The translations under genes were made by a program, and so were the position numbers. A stretch of DNA of 64,000 nucleotides, taken from assembly GCA_025504975.1 (NCBI GenBank), contig JANUWI010000002.1, positions 1,736,001 through 1,800,000 on the forward strand, written 5' to 3'. This stretch comes from Plenodomus lindquistii. Its lineage: Eukaryota; Ascomycota; Dothideomycetes; Pleosporales; Leptosphaeriaceae. The notes beneath the pieces are model-generated. The model saw nothing but the letters and a program-made list of their open reading frames with translations. It made no database searches and was not told where the DNA came from. Each line of letters opens with the position of its first letter. Position 1 is the first letter of the stretch. Below, in pieces: positions 1 to 9,375 of the stretch.

Positions 1-801
1 GTAAATTTACGCCTAATAAAAAGAGGCCAATAGTCTTTGACGCATCAGCGGCGACGCCCTTTTTCGCGGCTTTGCGGGCCGTGGAGGGATTGTGTAGGGT
101 GAAGACTGCGACGCCGAGGGTTACACAGCCGATGACGAGGTATTTGTACAGTGGGTAGCGTTTCTGGAAGAGCGAAATGTGCAGGAACATTACGGGGAGG
201 AGTTTGCAGCTCTTGGCGAGGATAAAGGTGACGTAGTCGATGTGTTTGAGACTTGCGTAGCCGAAGGGGGAGGCGAGGCTGCTGGTTATGGCGATGAGGA
301 GGAGGGGCCAGAGAATGGCGGTTGAGGGGAATATCGGGGGGATGCGGCGGGAGCGGGTGGTTGGGTCGCGGGGCGCGGAGGAGACGAGGTACATGTAGCC
401 TGTTATTGCGGCGAAGGCGGATTGGATGGTGTTGAGGAAGATGGCGTAGGTGAAGCGCGCGTTGTTGGGGCCGTGGGTTGTGGTTGTGAGGCGTTCTTGG
501 AGCATGGCCCAGGACATGCTGGTGTGGTGTTGATTTAGCTGCGTGAACATATATTTCCATTGCTATGCGAAATGAAGGGTACTTACAAACTCAGATAGAT
601 GCCACCTACGCAGACCAACAGCTGGAACAGCCCCGCCTCCTTCTGTTCCTTGGGGTTGCGCGCGTGCAGTTCGGCCTGCTCTTCAATCTTCCTCTCGAGC
701 GAATGCACTGCATCGTCTAATTGGTGCGCCACGCCATTCGCATGTTTCCGTGTCTGCGACGAGGCCCGCTGGCTTGGTGTCGCAGCCTTTGAACGCGCCA
801 T
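1..801 (-). CDS. HUT1: UDP-galactose transporter homolog HUT1 (3' end off window)
   Basis: Membrane nucleotide-sugar transporter of the UAA/SLC35B family, expected in the ER/Golgi. Exon 1 is 587..801 and exon 2 is 1..518, continuing off the window. The 68-nt intron has a GTAAGT donor and a CACCAG acceptor, and the join gives GGIYLSF-MSWAMLQERL in phase. About 244 residues are visible. The N-terminus has a cytosolic basic and charged segment (MARSKAATPSQ...), then hydrophobic helices. The segments LASPFGYASLKHIDYVTF and AKSCKLLPVMFLH are hallmarks of HUT1-type transporters. Family members are about 400 aa, so roughly 150 C-terminal residues are missing. The start is a true ATG at 801 and is the only candidate upstream of the conserved helix. 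A longer open frame at 45..560 on the same strand is an out-of-register reading of exon 2. Exon structure is seen directly. Function is by family. Confidence 0.85.
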
Positions 802-1533
802 GGTAGAAATCGCGTTGGCGCAAGTGTGCAGTTAGTCGTCTGCAATGCAAGATGTAAAGGAGTGTCGTCCAGCCCCCTGATCCTCAAATGTCAAAGCGAT
901 GTTACTATCACCGCAAACCACGCGAGTCTTGTTGTTCGGGTATATCAGACACAGCTGGAAGGAGTGACAGCTGTCCTGTTGTTTTAGATTGCAATCATCG
1001 AGACATGATGCAAAGTCCACGGTGGCTTCTTGTCGCGCAAGGCTAGGAGCGCTAACGCACGGTCCATCCCGCGCTGTGAGGCTCCAGGGATCGGAACTCG
1101 GAAACAGGGATCGGAACGCAGCCGCTGACATCCTGGCGAGCGAAGCTTGAACGCGTCTGCGGGGCAAACCTTGCGTGCGGGCAACAACGCTGCATGAACG
1201 AGCTCTCTCATATACAGTCCAAGGTATCACGAGTCCTCGAAGACTCTGCATTGTTGATGGTGATATCATCCGTTTAGAAACTCGCCTTACAGCCTGTAGT
1301 ACTGGCGCTATACGTCCACCGCCCCACCCACTCATAAAATCGTAATGTTCTGTTCCCAAAGTTTCCAGAACGATGATGCTCGCTAAGATGAAACACAACG
1401 CCTGATCCCTGACCAAAACCTGCCAGCAGACCACGGAAGGAAAGAAAAGCCCACGCAGATCCTCAACCCCCCCCCCCGTCCGTCCGCCCTCTTACCGCTC
1501 CGCCTCACTCCCCCCGGCTCACACTCCCAATTC
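802..1533. other. intergenic, HUT1 upstream region
   Basis: Upstream region of HUT1, reaching to the 3' end of the next minus-strand gene. Open frames here start at non-ATG codons and show no recognisable protein. A run of about ten C near 1470 is the only low-complexity tract. Confidence 0.5.
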
Positions 1534-2205
1534 TCACGCTTCACCCCGCACAATCTTCGCAACAGCACTCTTAACAAGCACCCACATGGGCCCAGCATTA
1601 ACCTCCTTCTTGCCCTCGCCCTCGCCCATCCCACACTTCCTCTTCCACGCCTCTCTCCACCCCCTCTCCGTATCCTTCTGCTTAAGCCGCATCAGCTGCC
1701 CCGCCCTCTTCCCCTGCCTCCTGTACCCCGTGAGAAAAGCATCCCACTCGCTCCTCTCCTTGACGAAAATAACAACACCGTTACCTGCGTCAATGGGCTG
1801 GCTACCTCCACTTAGGATCCGCGCTTCCCACGCGCTGCCAATGGATTTAAACGTAAAGTCATGAGCCTCAAGTACGTAGTACCGTTTCCGCTTGCCTAGT
1901 TTCGACGCGTGTTGGCTGGACGGTGTGATCCAGCGTTCGGCGCGGGAGTAGATGCCGTCGGCTAGGGCTTCGTGGAGAAGGGCAGAGGGGATGTATTGCC
2001 GGCATGTGAGGAGGAGTTTGTTGCGGAGAAGGGTAATGTTGATGTCTGGGTGGGCCGTGGGGACTTGCGGGTTGTAGGATAAGAGGGGTTTGCTGGTGCG
2101 TGTTGTGCGTGTTGGCGGTTTGGAGATTCTTCCGGATACCCGTATGACTGCGACGGGATTGCTGAATTGGTGGGGTGTCATGGTTTGGGTTTGAACGGGC
2201 GCCAT
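1534..2205 (-). CDS. conserved-looking hypothetical protein, 223 aa
   Basis: Uninterrupted ATG-to-stop frame of 223 codons with no intron needed. I do not recognise the family. The N-terminus (about residues 1-40) is polar and Thr/Pro-rich. The middle (about 50-160) looks like a compact alpha/beta fold: YIPSALLHEALADGIYSRA, then KRKRYYVLEAHDFTFKSIG, then GNGVVIFVKERSEWDAFLTGY. The C-terminal part is very basic with many Lys/Arg and Trp (GWREAWKRKCGMGEGEGKK), compatible with nucleic-acid contact, but that is inference. There is no signal peptide or membrane segment. A pure CA dinucleotide repeat ends 11 nt before the ATG and so probably lies in the 5' leader. The opposite-strand frame at 1586..1864 is a shadow. 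Confidence 0.6.
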   Translation of the reverse strand: MAPVQTQTMTPHQFSNPVAVIRVSGRISKPPTRTTRTSKPLLSYNPQVPTAHPDINITLLRNKLLLTCRQYIPSALLHEALADGIYSRAERWITPSSQHASKLGKRKRYYVLEAHDFTFKSIGSAWEARILSGGSQPIDAGNGVVIFVKERSEWDAFLTGYRRQGKRAGQLMRLKQKDTERGWREAWKRKCGMGEGEGKKEVNAGPMWVLVKSAVAKIVRGEA

Positions 2206-2215
2206 GGCTGTGGTG

Positions 2216-2216
<1 letters not shown>

Positions 2217-2260
<44 letters not shown>
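2217..2260. repeat. (TG)22 microsatellite
   Basis: Twenty-two uninterrupted TG units, read as (CA)22 on the strand of the 223-aa gene. It ends 11 nt upstream of that gene's ATG at 2205, so it probably lies in the 5' UTR or core promoter. It should be length-polymorphic, and alternating purine-pyrimidine runs can adopt Z-DNA. Confidence 0.95.
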
Positions 2261-2262
<2 letters not shown>

Positions 2263-3558
2263 CCTCTTTGTCTTGTAGTCGTGATGTTTTGTGAGAATGT
2301 AAAGTTCCCAGACGGAAACACTGGATCGTGTCGGTTATTTGCAGAGTGAAGAAGTCGTTAGAGCACAGAACTGGGGAAAAGAGGGAATGTGCGGTCAAGA
2401 CCATCTTTAACCAAGGCTGCATTTCCCTCCATTGGGGTTAGCACAGAAAAGACAGCTAACACCCCAGCCTCGGAAATCTGTCGGGCTGTCGAAACTGTAC
2501 ATACGCTTACTTTACCGATCCGTGACGCTACCGCGGCAAGCATAGAAGGATAAGCGAGAACCTTGCTGCCGAACCTCACCGCATCCATTGGCGGCGCCTT
2601 GCTTGACACGACAGCCAAAGGCCACTCTACTTCTCAGTCTCTAATATACTGCTGAAGTCGTGCGTATATACAGCATTACTCAATCACATTGCAAAAGGAG
2701 AGTGCTCGGAGATGAAGGGTCCGTGTCAGAGCGTCTTAAACATGACGTAGTAGTTTTGGAGAGCAGCATAAGCCGCGATCTGCCGTCTAACTTCCGGTCG
2801 TCCTGTCCAGTCTAGAGCATGCGCATGGTAATCCTTCAGGATTCACGTTGCTAGTGTACGACACTTCGCCACAAGCTTTGAAATCCTCGTCGACCATGTT
2901 ATAAGATGTGATTGTAGTACTCTATCGACTACGTTTTATATGGCTATTTGTGATCGTAGAGGAGTTGTAGGTGGAAGAGCAAGGGGCGTAGAGAGTGTTT
3001 AGAGGTAAGGGACTAGGTGGAGGATGTGCGCAACGGAGGCCGATTAGAGAGAGGGGATACATGGAGTTTGTCGTAGAGGTTTCGTATGAGATAATGAGAA
3101 AGCTTCCGTCTTTCCATACCAATTCTTCTTCCCGGATAACCCCCAGAGATGTGGACGCTCATCTGCAAGGGCATATTCGCCACATACAGATATGCTGTCC
3201 GGATATCAAAGACCATCAATCATGACTTTCGTGAGGCGCTCAACTTGCGCTCAAATCTCAACGAGCCATAGCAAGGAAATAGGAAATATGCCCAAGGAGC
3301 CATAGCGGCATCCATTTGCAACCAAAGGAAAATGCAGTCCGCCCGTCTTGTGGGCGCCCGTTGCAATGACTCCTTGTTCACCGCCGACAAACGCGAAAGC
3401 AATGCATGTGAAGGGCAGCAACGAGACCGAGAGCGAAAATGCTCTCCTGTCCCCGTGACTTCCAAATTGGGAAGTGCTACATCGTGCCGACGACATGCCG
3501 CGCAGATGCCGGACGCTTAGGCTCAGGACAGATATGCTGGACAGGACTGCAACTCATT
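2261..3558. other. intergenic, no supported gene
   Basis: Spacer between the 223-aa gene and the 3' end of the KH-domain gene. Several 60-90 codon frames exist on both strands, but they overlap each other, mostly start at TTG/GTG and resemble no family I know. Confidence 0.5.
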
Positions 3559-4728
3559 CTATTCTTGAGCCTGGCTGCGGCGCATCTTCTCGGCCTCGAG
3601 GTTCTCGTACAGCAGGTAGAGCGCCTTCTCGTTGGCACTGGCACTACCAGTGATGGTGAACATGCGCTCGCCGGTATCGTCGTGAGGGGCCTTGGCAATG
3701 GAGATGCGTGCGCCAGAGGTCTTGCGGATCTCGCTAATCTTACTGCCACCGCGCCCAATAATGCAACCAACCATGTCAGAAGGGATGCTAATGTTCTGAG
3801 TCTGCATCTCTTCGCCATCCTCGGTGTGGGTAGGAGGAGGAGGGCGGCTGGCAGCGTCGGAGCCCGAGCGGCGTGAGAAGGCAGGCGGAGAGTCGCTAAA
3901 GTCAGCACCATGGCCAGTACGGTTGTATGAACGTCCACCAGAGAGACCAGCAGGGGCAGCACCGTTAGACAGAGCACCGGGTCCAGCACCAGGCTGAACA
4001 CGGACCGCAGGGTTGTAGAGGACGGTACCGTAGCCGCGTTCGTGGTCGTCGATCAGGCACTTGCCAATCTCCCAGATGGCCTTTTCGATGCCGCCGGGGG
4101 AGCCTTGGACCTCGACAATGCGCTCGGTGGACTGAGGTAGCATCTCCTTTTGGGCGACCATGCGGACACCGGACGCGTCTTGAATCTGCTTGATCTTGAG
4201 TCCCTGACGGCCAATGATAGTGCCCATCTGGTTGTGTGAGATCAGGAGACGGATGGCTGCGAAAGTTAGCTTGCATACGGAAGCGGAGGGCCGTTGCGCC
4301 CGTGGGAGGGCAGTGGCGCCCAGTAAGAACTTACGATGAGTGCCATCCGTACGGATAACACCGCCCATGCCCATGGCGGGCGCGCCGTCGAGGAGACCCT
4401 TTGCGACTACGCCGTACGCCTTGGAGATGCCCGAAAGGCTGCCAGTCACGGAGAGAACGCGGTCGTGGACGCCCTGGACGACTTTGCTGACGCCGGCGCG
4501 GACACCAGTCTCGTCGCGCAGGTCGGCGACGTTCTTGCCGGCCTTGCCAATGATCACGCCGGCTTCCTTGGAGGAGACAATCGCGCGCAGAGTGAGCTGC
4601 GACTCGGCGTATTCCTCCTCGGTGCGGGGAATAACGTCGGCCTCGCCGTCGACGTTAAGACGGTCAAGCTGGTCGGCGAGACGGCTGGCGTCCTGGCCAG
4701 GACCTGGCTGGGGCTCCTCTGAGGACAT
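3559..4728 (-). CDS. triple KH-domain RNA-binding protein (poly(C)-binding / Rnc1-Pbp2-like)
   Basis: Cytoplasmic or nuclear mRNA-binding protein. Exon 1 is 4335..4728 and exon 2 is 3559..4256, with a 78-nt intron. Splicing joins DGTH to PIRLLISHNQMG. The intron is in frame, so an unspliced reading also stays open, but it inserts 26 foreign residues in front of KH2. The spliced product is 363 aa. Three KH domains are visible, each with its GxxG loop: KH1 about 42-100 (VIIGKAGKNV), KH2 about 130-185 (TIIGRQGLKI), KH3 about 281-335 (CIIGRGGSKI). A Gly/Ser/Arg-rich linker joins KH2 to KH3. This layout matches fungal poly(rC)-binding-type proteins such as S. pombe Rnc1 and budding yeast Pbp2. Which of these is the true orthologue cannot be decided here. 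The start is the first ATG, with conserved acidic residues after it. Confidence 0.9.
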   Translation of the reverse strand: MSSEEPQPGPGQDASRLADQLDRLNVDGEADVIPRTEEEYAESQLTLRAIVSSKEAGVIIGKAGKNVADLRDETGVRAGVSKVVQGVHDRVLSVTGSLSGISKAYGVVAKGLLDGAPAMGMGGVIRTDGTHRKFLLGATALPRAQRPSASVCKLTFAAIRLLISHNQMGTIIGRQGLKIKQIQDASGVRMVAQKEMLPQSTERIVEVQGSPGGIEKAIWEIGKCLIDDHERGYGTVLYNPAVRVQPGAGPGALSNGAAPAGLSGGRSYNRTGHGADFSDSPPAFSRRSGSDAASRPPPPTHTEDGEEMQTQNISIPSDMVGCIIGRGGSKISEIRKTSGARISIAKAPHDDTGERMFTITGSASANEKALYLLYENLEAEKMRRSQAQE

Positions 4729-5687
4729 TTTCTAGTAATGGCCTGGGTGGGCTGTTGTTGTTGTTGTCAGTGACGTAACTTTGCGACGCGCCGTTTCGTG
4801 CGACGGTTGAGAGGAGCAACGGCAGAGGTCGAGGCAACAAGACAGGAGAGGGGGAGGAGGAAAGAAGCGCGCAAGGTAGGGGGGTTCTCTGCAAGCAAGG
4901 CGGCGGGTCGTGGAGTAGGAGAGAGGAAGTTTGGCCAAACAACCCGGGCGGAAGCTACTCACACGATTGCGGAAGTGGCGGGGGAGGTGGTCGGTGCGGG
5001 ACGGCCCACAGGTGAGAGGCGAGCAAGGGGCGGTGGGGGAGCGGAGAGAAGAATTGGGGGAGGGAGGAGGGGGGGAGGGATGCGAGGGTGAAGAGGAGTG
5101 TGTTGGCGGACACGGACTTGGTGGCAGACAATGGACAAGTGAGGTGACGAAAGGTTGCAGGACAAAGCTCCTGGGAGAATATTGGGGCAGTTGCAGTTCT
5201 TAGCGAGCCCGACGAGCCTTGCCGCATTCACTGGGACGCAGGCGCGAACAGCGACTCCGCTATTGCATGGCAGAGCAGACAGCCTCGTGCACGAGAAGGT
5301 ACCGTCCGGCTGGAAACATTCACTGTGGCTTGTTTGCATTGGCTGCTAGAGTATAGCGCAAGGCCATCGTGCTGCTCGACTGAGCCCCAAACGACCTATC
5401 CCGCGCGATCAAGACCCCGCAGTAGCCGCGCACAGGCCAGCAAAACGGCCACGCATCCATGGAGGATTGACTATTCACATGACTAATCGTTTGCCTTGAT
5501 CTGTCGTTCTTCGTTCGAGCAGTATCCAAGTACACGAACTCGACTGCACTACTCGAACAATCGCTGCCAGCTCGTGAACAATAGACATTGCCTGTACAAA
5601 GTGAATACTAACATTATACAAGACCAAGTTTTGAGTACCCTGTTTGCCTCCAATTCTACATGGATACATCAACAACCACCAAACCCC
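4729..5687. other. KH gene upstream region, strongly purine-skewed
   Basis: Upstream and leader region of the KH-domain gene. From about 4830 to 5100 the plus strand is very G/A-rich, so a transcript running leftward would be C/U-rich. Open frames on both strands here reflect that skew and are not convincing genes. From 5100 to 5687 I see nothing specific. Confidence 0.5.
5056..5079 (-). promoter_or_regulatory. C-rich tract (G-quadruplex/i-motif capable) upstream of KH gene
   Basis: On the plus strand this is five G-runs separated by single A's (run lengths 5, 3, 2, 7, 3). On the sense strand of the KH gene it reads as a nearly pure C tract interrupted by single T's, about 330-350 nt before the ATG. 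Smaller C-rich tracts lie near 4849-4861 and 4878-4884. The regulatory role is inferred from composition and position only. Confidence 0.3.
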
Positions 5688-6867
5688 CTACTTTCTCGCA
5701 TCAAACACCACCTTCTGCACCTTCATCTTGTCAAAAATATCATACCCCTCCACCGCCTCACTCAACGGCATAATCTTATCCGCCATAAACCCCAACTTAT
5801 CCTGATGCTTCCTCAAATTCACCAACGCCTCTTCAAACACACTCCTCACCGGACACCTTCCCATCTGCACCCTCACATTCTTGTTATACGCTTCATTCCC
5901 CGTCCACGGAATCTCCCCATTATGCACGCCCACCGAACTAATAATGCCCCATGGCCTGACCAATTCATATCCCATGCGCAACGCAGGAGACAAGCCCACA
6001 ACCTCGACAATCGCATCCGCGCCCCGCCCATTCGTAAGCTCTTTAACCCTGGCATCCAGTCCCGCGCGATCAGTCATGAAATTCCACGGCTCGGCCCCCA
6101 AACTCTTTGCTAGTTCGAGCCGCGACGGCACAGAGTCAACGGCTAGGATATGTTTTGGTCCGTACTCTACGAGATTGACAAGCGCACATAATGCCACGGG
6201 TCCACACCCAATTAGCACCACGACGCTGTCTTTGATCTCCTCGGGACTGGAATGCGGAAATGCGTTTTTGGCTGCAAACATGCCCGTGGGGAAGATATCA
6301 GCCATTAGCACCAGCGCCTCGCTTTTGACTCCCTCTGGTGCAAGCACAGCTGTGGTGTCAGCAAGCGGGACGCGCACATACTCTGCTTGCGCGCCGTCTA
6401 GGACTGCAGAGCCGAAGAGTAGGCATTTTGTGCAGCGCGAGGAGAAGTTGTGGGTGCAGTAGAAACATTCTCCGCAGGAGAGGGTAAAGGGGGATACAAT
6501 CAGGTCGCCGAGTTTGAAGTTCTTGACAGAGGAGCCGAGAGCGTGCACGTGGCCGGTGAATTCATGGCCCATGATGAAGTCTGTTGGGGAGGGTTGGTGG
6601 CCGCGGTACACGTGCAGTTCACTGGGGTTTGGGGTTAGTCAAGTGCTGGTGGGTAGGCGGTCAAGGGGGTTGGTGGTAGAGTATACCTTCCACATAGTGC
6701 TGTCTGTCATTCGTTAGCTCTAGGTTATGAAAATGACTTGGATGTAGTACTTTGTCGACTTTGACGATGATGTCTGTAGGCTCTTTGATCTGGGGAATTG
6801 GCCGTTGCTCGATGACTACTTTGCCAGGCCCCTTGAAGACCACCGCTTTCATAGTACCCTCGCTCAT
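5688..6867 (-). CDS. zinc-dependent alcohol dehydrogenase (MDR family)
   Basis: Medium-chain dehydrogenase/reductase, NAD(P)-dependent, probably cytosolic. It acts on an alcohol or aldehyde; the substrate is unknown. Three exons: 6751..6867 (39 codons), 6687..6703 (only 17 nt) and 5688..6621, with introns of 47 and 65 nt. Both introns contain CTAAC branch motifs. Splicing restores VDKTALCGSELHVYRGHQ, the catalytic-zinc segment (TxLCGSxLH), followed by GHEFTGHV. Without the 17-nt exon the zinc ligand Cys is lost, which is strong support for it. The structural zinc loop shows CGECFYC and SRCTKC. The Rossmann motif is VVLIGCGPVALCALV. The product is 355 aa, the usual MDR length. The first ATG (MSEGTMKAVVF) is used; a second Met five codons later could be the true start. 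It resembles the fungal formaldehyde/alcohol dehydrogenase-like subgroup. Confidence 0.88.
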
Positions 6868-7504
6868 TGTGAAAATTATAGTGGTTGGATCAGAAGTGAG
6901 GAGGTCAGAGGAACGCTTGCGAGAGATTTGGGTAACAAGAAAGATGGCAGGTTCTGGCGCAACGTCTTCCGATGGCTAAATGAGAAGTGACGTCTGACGA
7001 TTTGAGCTGTTGTGTGGGAGCTTCTCTTTAGTGAAGTTGCCCCGCCGATGCTCGAGCGGGGTATATCGGAGGCTATTACGTTTTATATAGGCTACATCTT
7101 AGCACTTCAAGTATGCTATACGTGAGAATTCTAGACTCTTGCGTGTGTTCAAGTTGTTCTTGTCTCTGCAGGGACATTGGCACTGCCGATCGTTGCGCGC
7201 AGCAAGTTATGGCACTGTCACAAAGCAACACGAATGGTTCTGATGCAGCAATGCAGTAGCGAGCTCCAAAAAAAGAAACGGCCTGGCACATTCAAGGGGT
7301 GCTTGATTCAAACGCTGCAAGGAGTAAGTGGCAAGGCTGAAAAGCCGTCAAGCCGTCCATCAACCACCGGCACCGTGCCGATTGCTATTGAACCCTCAAA
7401 AAAACGCCAACGAGTACGATCCAGCCCAGCTTCTCAAACATGCCATCCCAAACTCCAATAATGCAAAGAATAGCGTAACGTTGACGAAACACGCGAAGCC
7501 TGAT
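6868..7504. other. intergenic
   Basis: Upstream region of the alcohol dehydrogenase and 3' flank of the yippee gene. I see no supported gene. Confidence 0.5.
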
Positions 7505-7893
7505 TCACGTAACCGTACACAGCAATTCGGCCTCGAGGATGAACTTGCCTTCTTTGTACTTCTCGCTGGCCTCGTACGCCTTGTCGTATTTCCAGCCTAC
7601 AGTCTCCTTGCACTGTCTACACTGTATGTCGCGTACAATGTGGCGTCCCGTGGTCATGTTGCGCTCGTTTGGATCTGACTCGGTGACGTTCACGACGCTG
7701 TCGAAGAGGTATGCTTTGCCGTGTTGGCCGCGAAAGTTCTGGTAGCGATTAGCAAGGTGGGCAGATGCGCACAGTGGATTTACGGCAGGCTGACTCTGCT
7801 GAGAATGTCATCATGGTTGGAGAGGTGTGTTTTGCAGTTCTTGCAGCCGTAGATGCGCGACGAGTTGAGGTAGATGTTGTATGTGAGCCCCAT
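7505..7893 (-). CDS. yippee-like zinc-binding protein (YPEL/Moh1 family)
   Basis: Small zinc-binding protein of the Yippee/Mis18/cereblon fold family. Eukaryotic members associate with nuclei and centrosomes, or with degradation complexes (budding yeast Moh1); the role here is inferred by family. Exon 1 is 7795..7893 (33 codons) and exon 2 is 7505..7738, with a 56-nt intron. The donor is the less common GTCAGC and the acceptor is CTACCAG, preceded by CTAATCGC. The join gives DDILSR-NFRGQHGKAYLF. The product is 110 aa. The two zinc knuckles are YGCKNCKTHL and IQCRQCKETVGWKY, and the conserved GKAYLF...VNV and YKEGKFILE segments are present. The frame at 7505..7693 is only the 3' part of this gene. 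Confidence 0.9.
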
Positions 7894-9375
7894 GGTGAAG
7901 TGCGATGAGCTTGGTTATGCGCGTAGAAGCTTTGCAAGGTCGACGAAGCAACGAAGCGCTCGTAGTAGTATATAGCAGGAGGTGGCAGCAGCCACTTGGC
8001 CGTCAAACACGGGCTATGGCACACAGCGTTGTGCTGGCCTTGATTCAAGAGACGGCGCGCAAGGCTTGGACAAGCTAGGCCACGATTGTATGGGGGAGCC
8101 AGAAATGTTGCACACGCTGTCGCGCAACACGGGCGCGCCTATTGAGTAAGAGTGGAAAGGTTGCAGGGAGCTGACGGCGGGTGTTGCGCGGAGGTACGCC
8201 CTGGCACGTGCAGCTGGAGGCAGGCGGGATGACGAAGGCGAGGGGCAGATGGGGTTAAGGGCGCGGGTGATACCAGCCGTTCGGTTCGACATGAGAGGGA
8301 ATCTTGGGCGCTGGCACTAATGGCTATATGTCGTTTCGAGGAACCATAACCGAGGACTACGAGCCACACACGCGGGGAAGGAAGTGTGAGGATTCAGGAT
8401 ACATAGGGTCAGTAGCAACTTGTGGAATGGAGTAGACTTGACAGAGCAGCAGTGGAAGACGAAGATGAATGCAACGAAGGGGCGTTTATGGGAGGGCTGC
8501 GAGCAATGAGAAGTTGATGCACTCTCATCTGTTTGCTCATTGGCCAGCAACCATCTTCAGTTGCTGCATTAGGCAAGTTGGCCTAGATGCGGATCCTGTT
8601 GTATCCAGCCACAGTCATGTTGACAGCTCTTGTGGTGATGATGAAGCAGAAGGAGTCACTGCATACGTCGACTCGGCCACGTGCCGTGCTGACACGGACA
8701 AGTGTCATTGCACCTGCAATCAAAGGGCGTTTAGCATTGGCACATAAACTGGCTGGCTGGCAACGGTCAAGACAACTCATCTTGACGAAGCGAGAAGATG
8801 ACAGCGAGTCTGGTGCTGAGGTGATGATGCGTTGCTGTTGGCAACGCGCTGAGACTGCACTTCCCAGCCTCGCGTGCTGCAGATTGGATGGTGTTTGAGG
8901 AGGTTCGCATTAGCTTTGGTAATTCCGCCGAGGCGTCAGAGCGTATGGGGACGGATCCAGGAGCATCGGTGGTGGCACGAGGCTCGATATATCAGTCATC
9001 TGGCGTCTAGGACGGTAAAGGGCAGATGAAGCAGTCAGCCACAGCCAGTCAAGGCCCGTCCCCACTGCAGCGAGGGCAATTCACCAGACCGCAGAGGGTG
9101 CTGATTGGCGTGAGGGCGGCGGGATGGTCCTGCGCCCCAGCCTTCAGAGCACGGCCGTCCGCTGGGGCTTGCGGCGGGTGTGGCAGCAGTCTAGCAGACA
9201 GCTTTTAGCGGGCTTATCCTCGCCGCGGCCATGGAACGTTCTAGCAACGTTTTTTAGGAGCAAATCCCAGCGTACTTTTTTTGATCGGTCCCGGATTCCA
9301 CCAGAATCGCTGCAGCCAGCACTAAATTTCTAGTTACACACGCCAGGCCGCTACTCTTCCCGCACCTTCGCTCCC
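7894..9375. other. intergenic, shared upstream region of yippee and TPR-J genes
   Basis: A spacer of about 1.5 kb between two divergently transcribed genes. Short open frames on both strands show no recognisable domain. The last 400 nt are GC-rich and presumably hold the promoter and leader of the downstream plus-strand gene. Confidence 0.5.

Noticed and set aside
45..560. 171-codon His/Pro/Arg-rich minus frame at the left edge
   Set aside because: Out-of-register reading of HUT1 exon 2. The correct frame shows the transporter sequence.
832..1434. 200-codon minus-strand frame
   Set aside because: Starts at a non-ATG codon, has no recognisable domain, and lies in the HUT1 upstream region.
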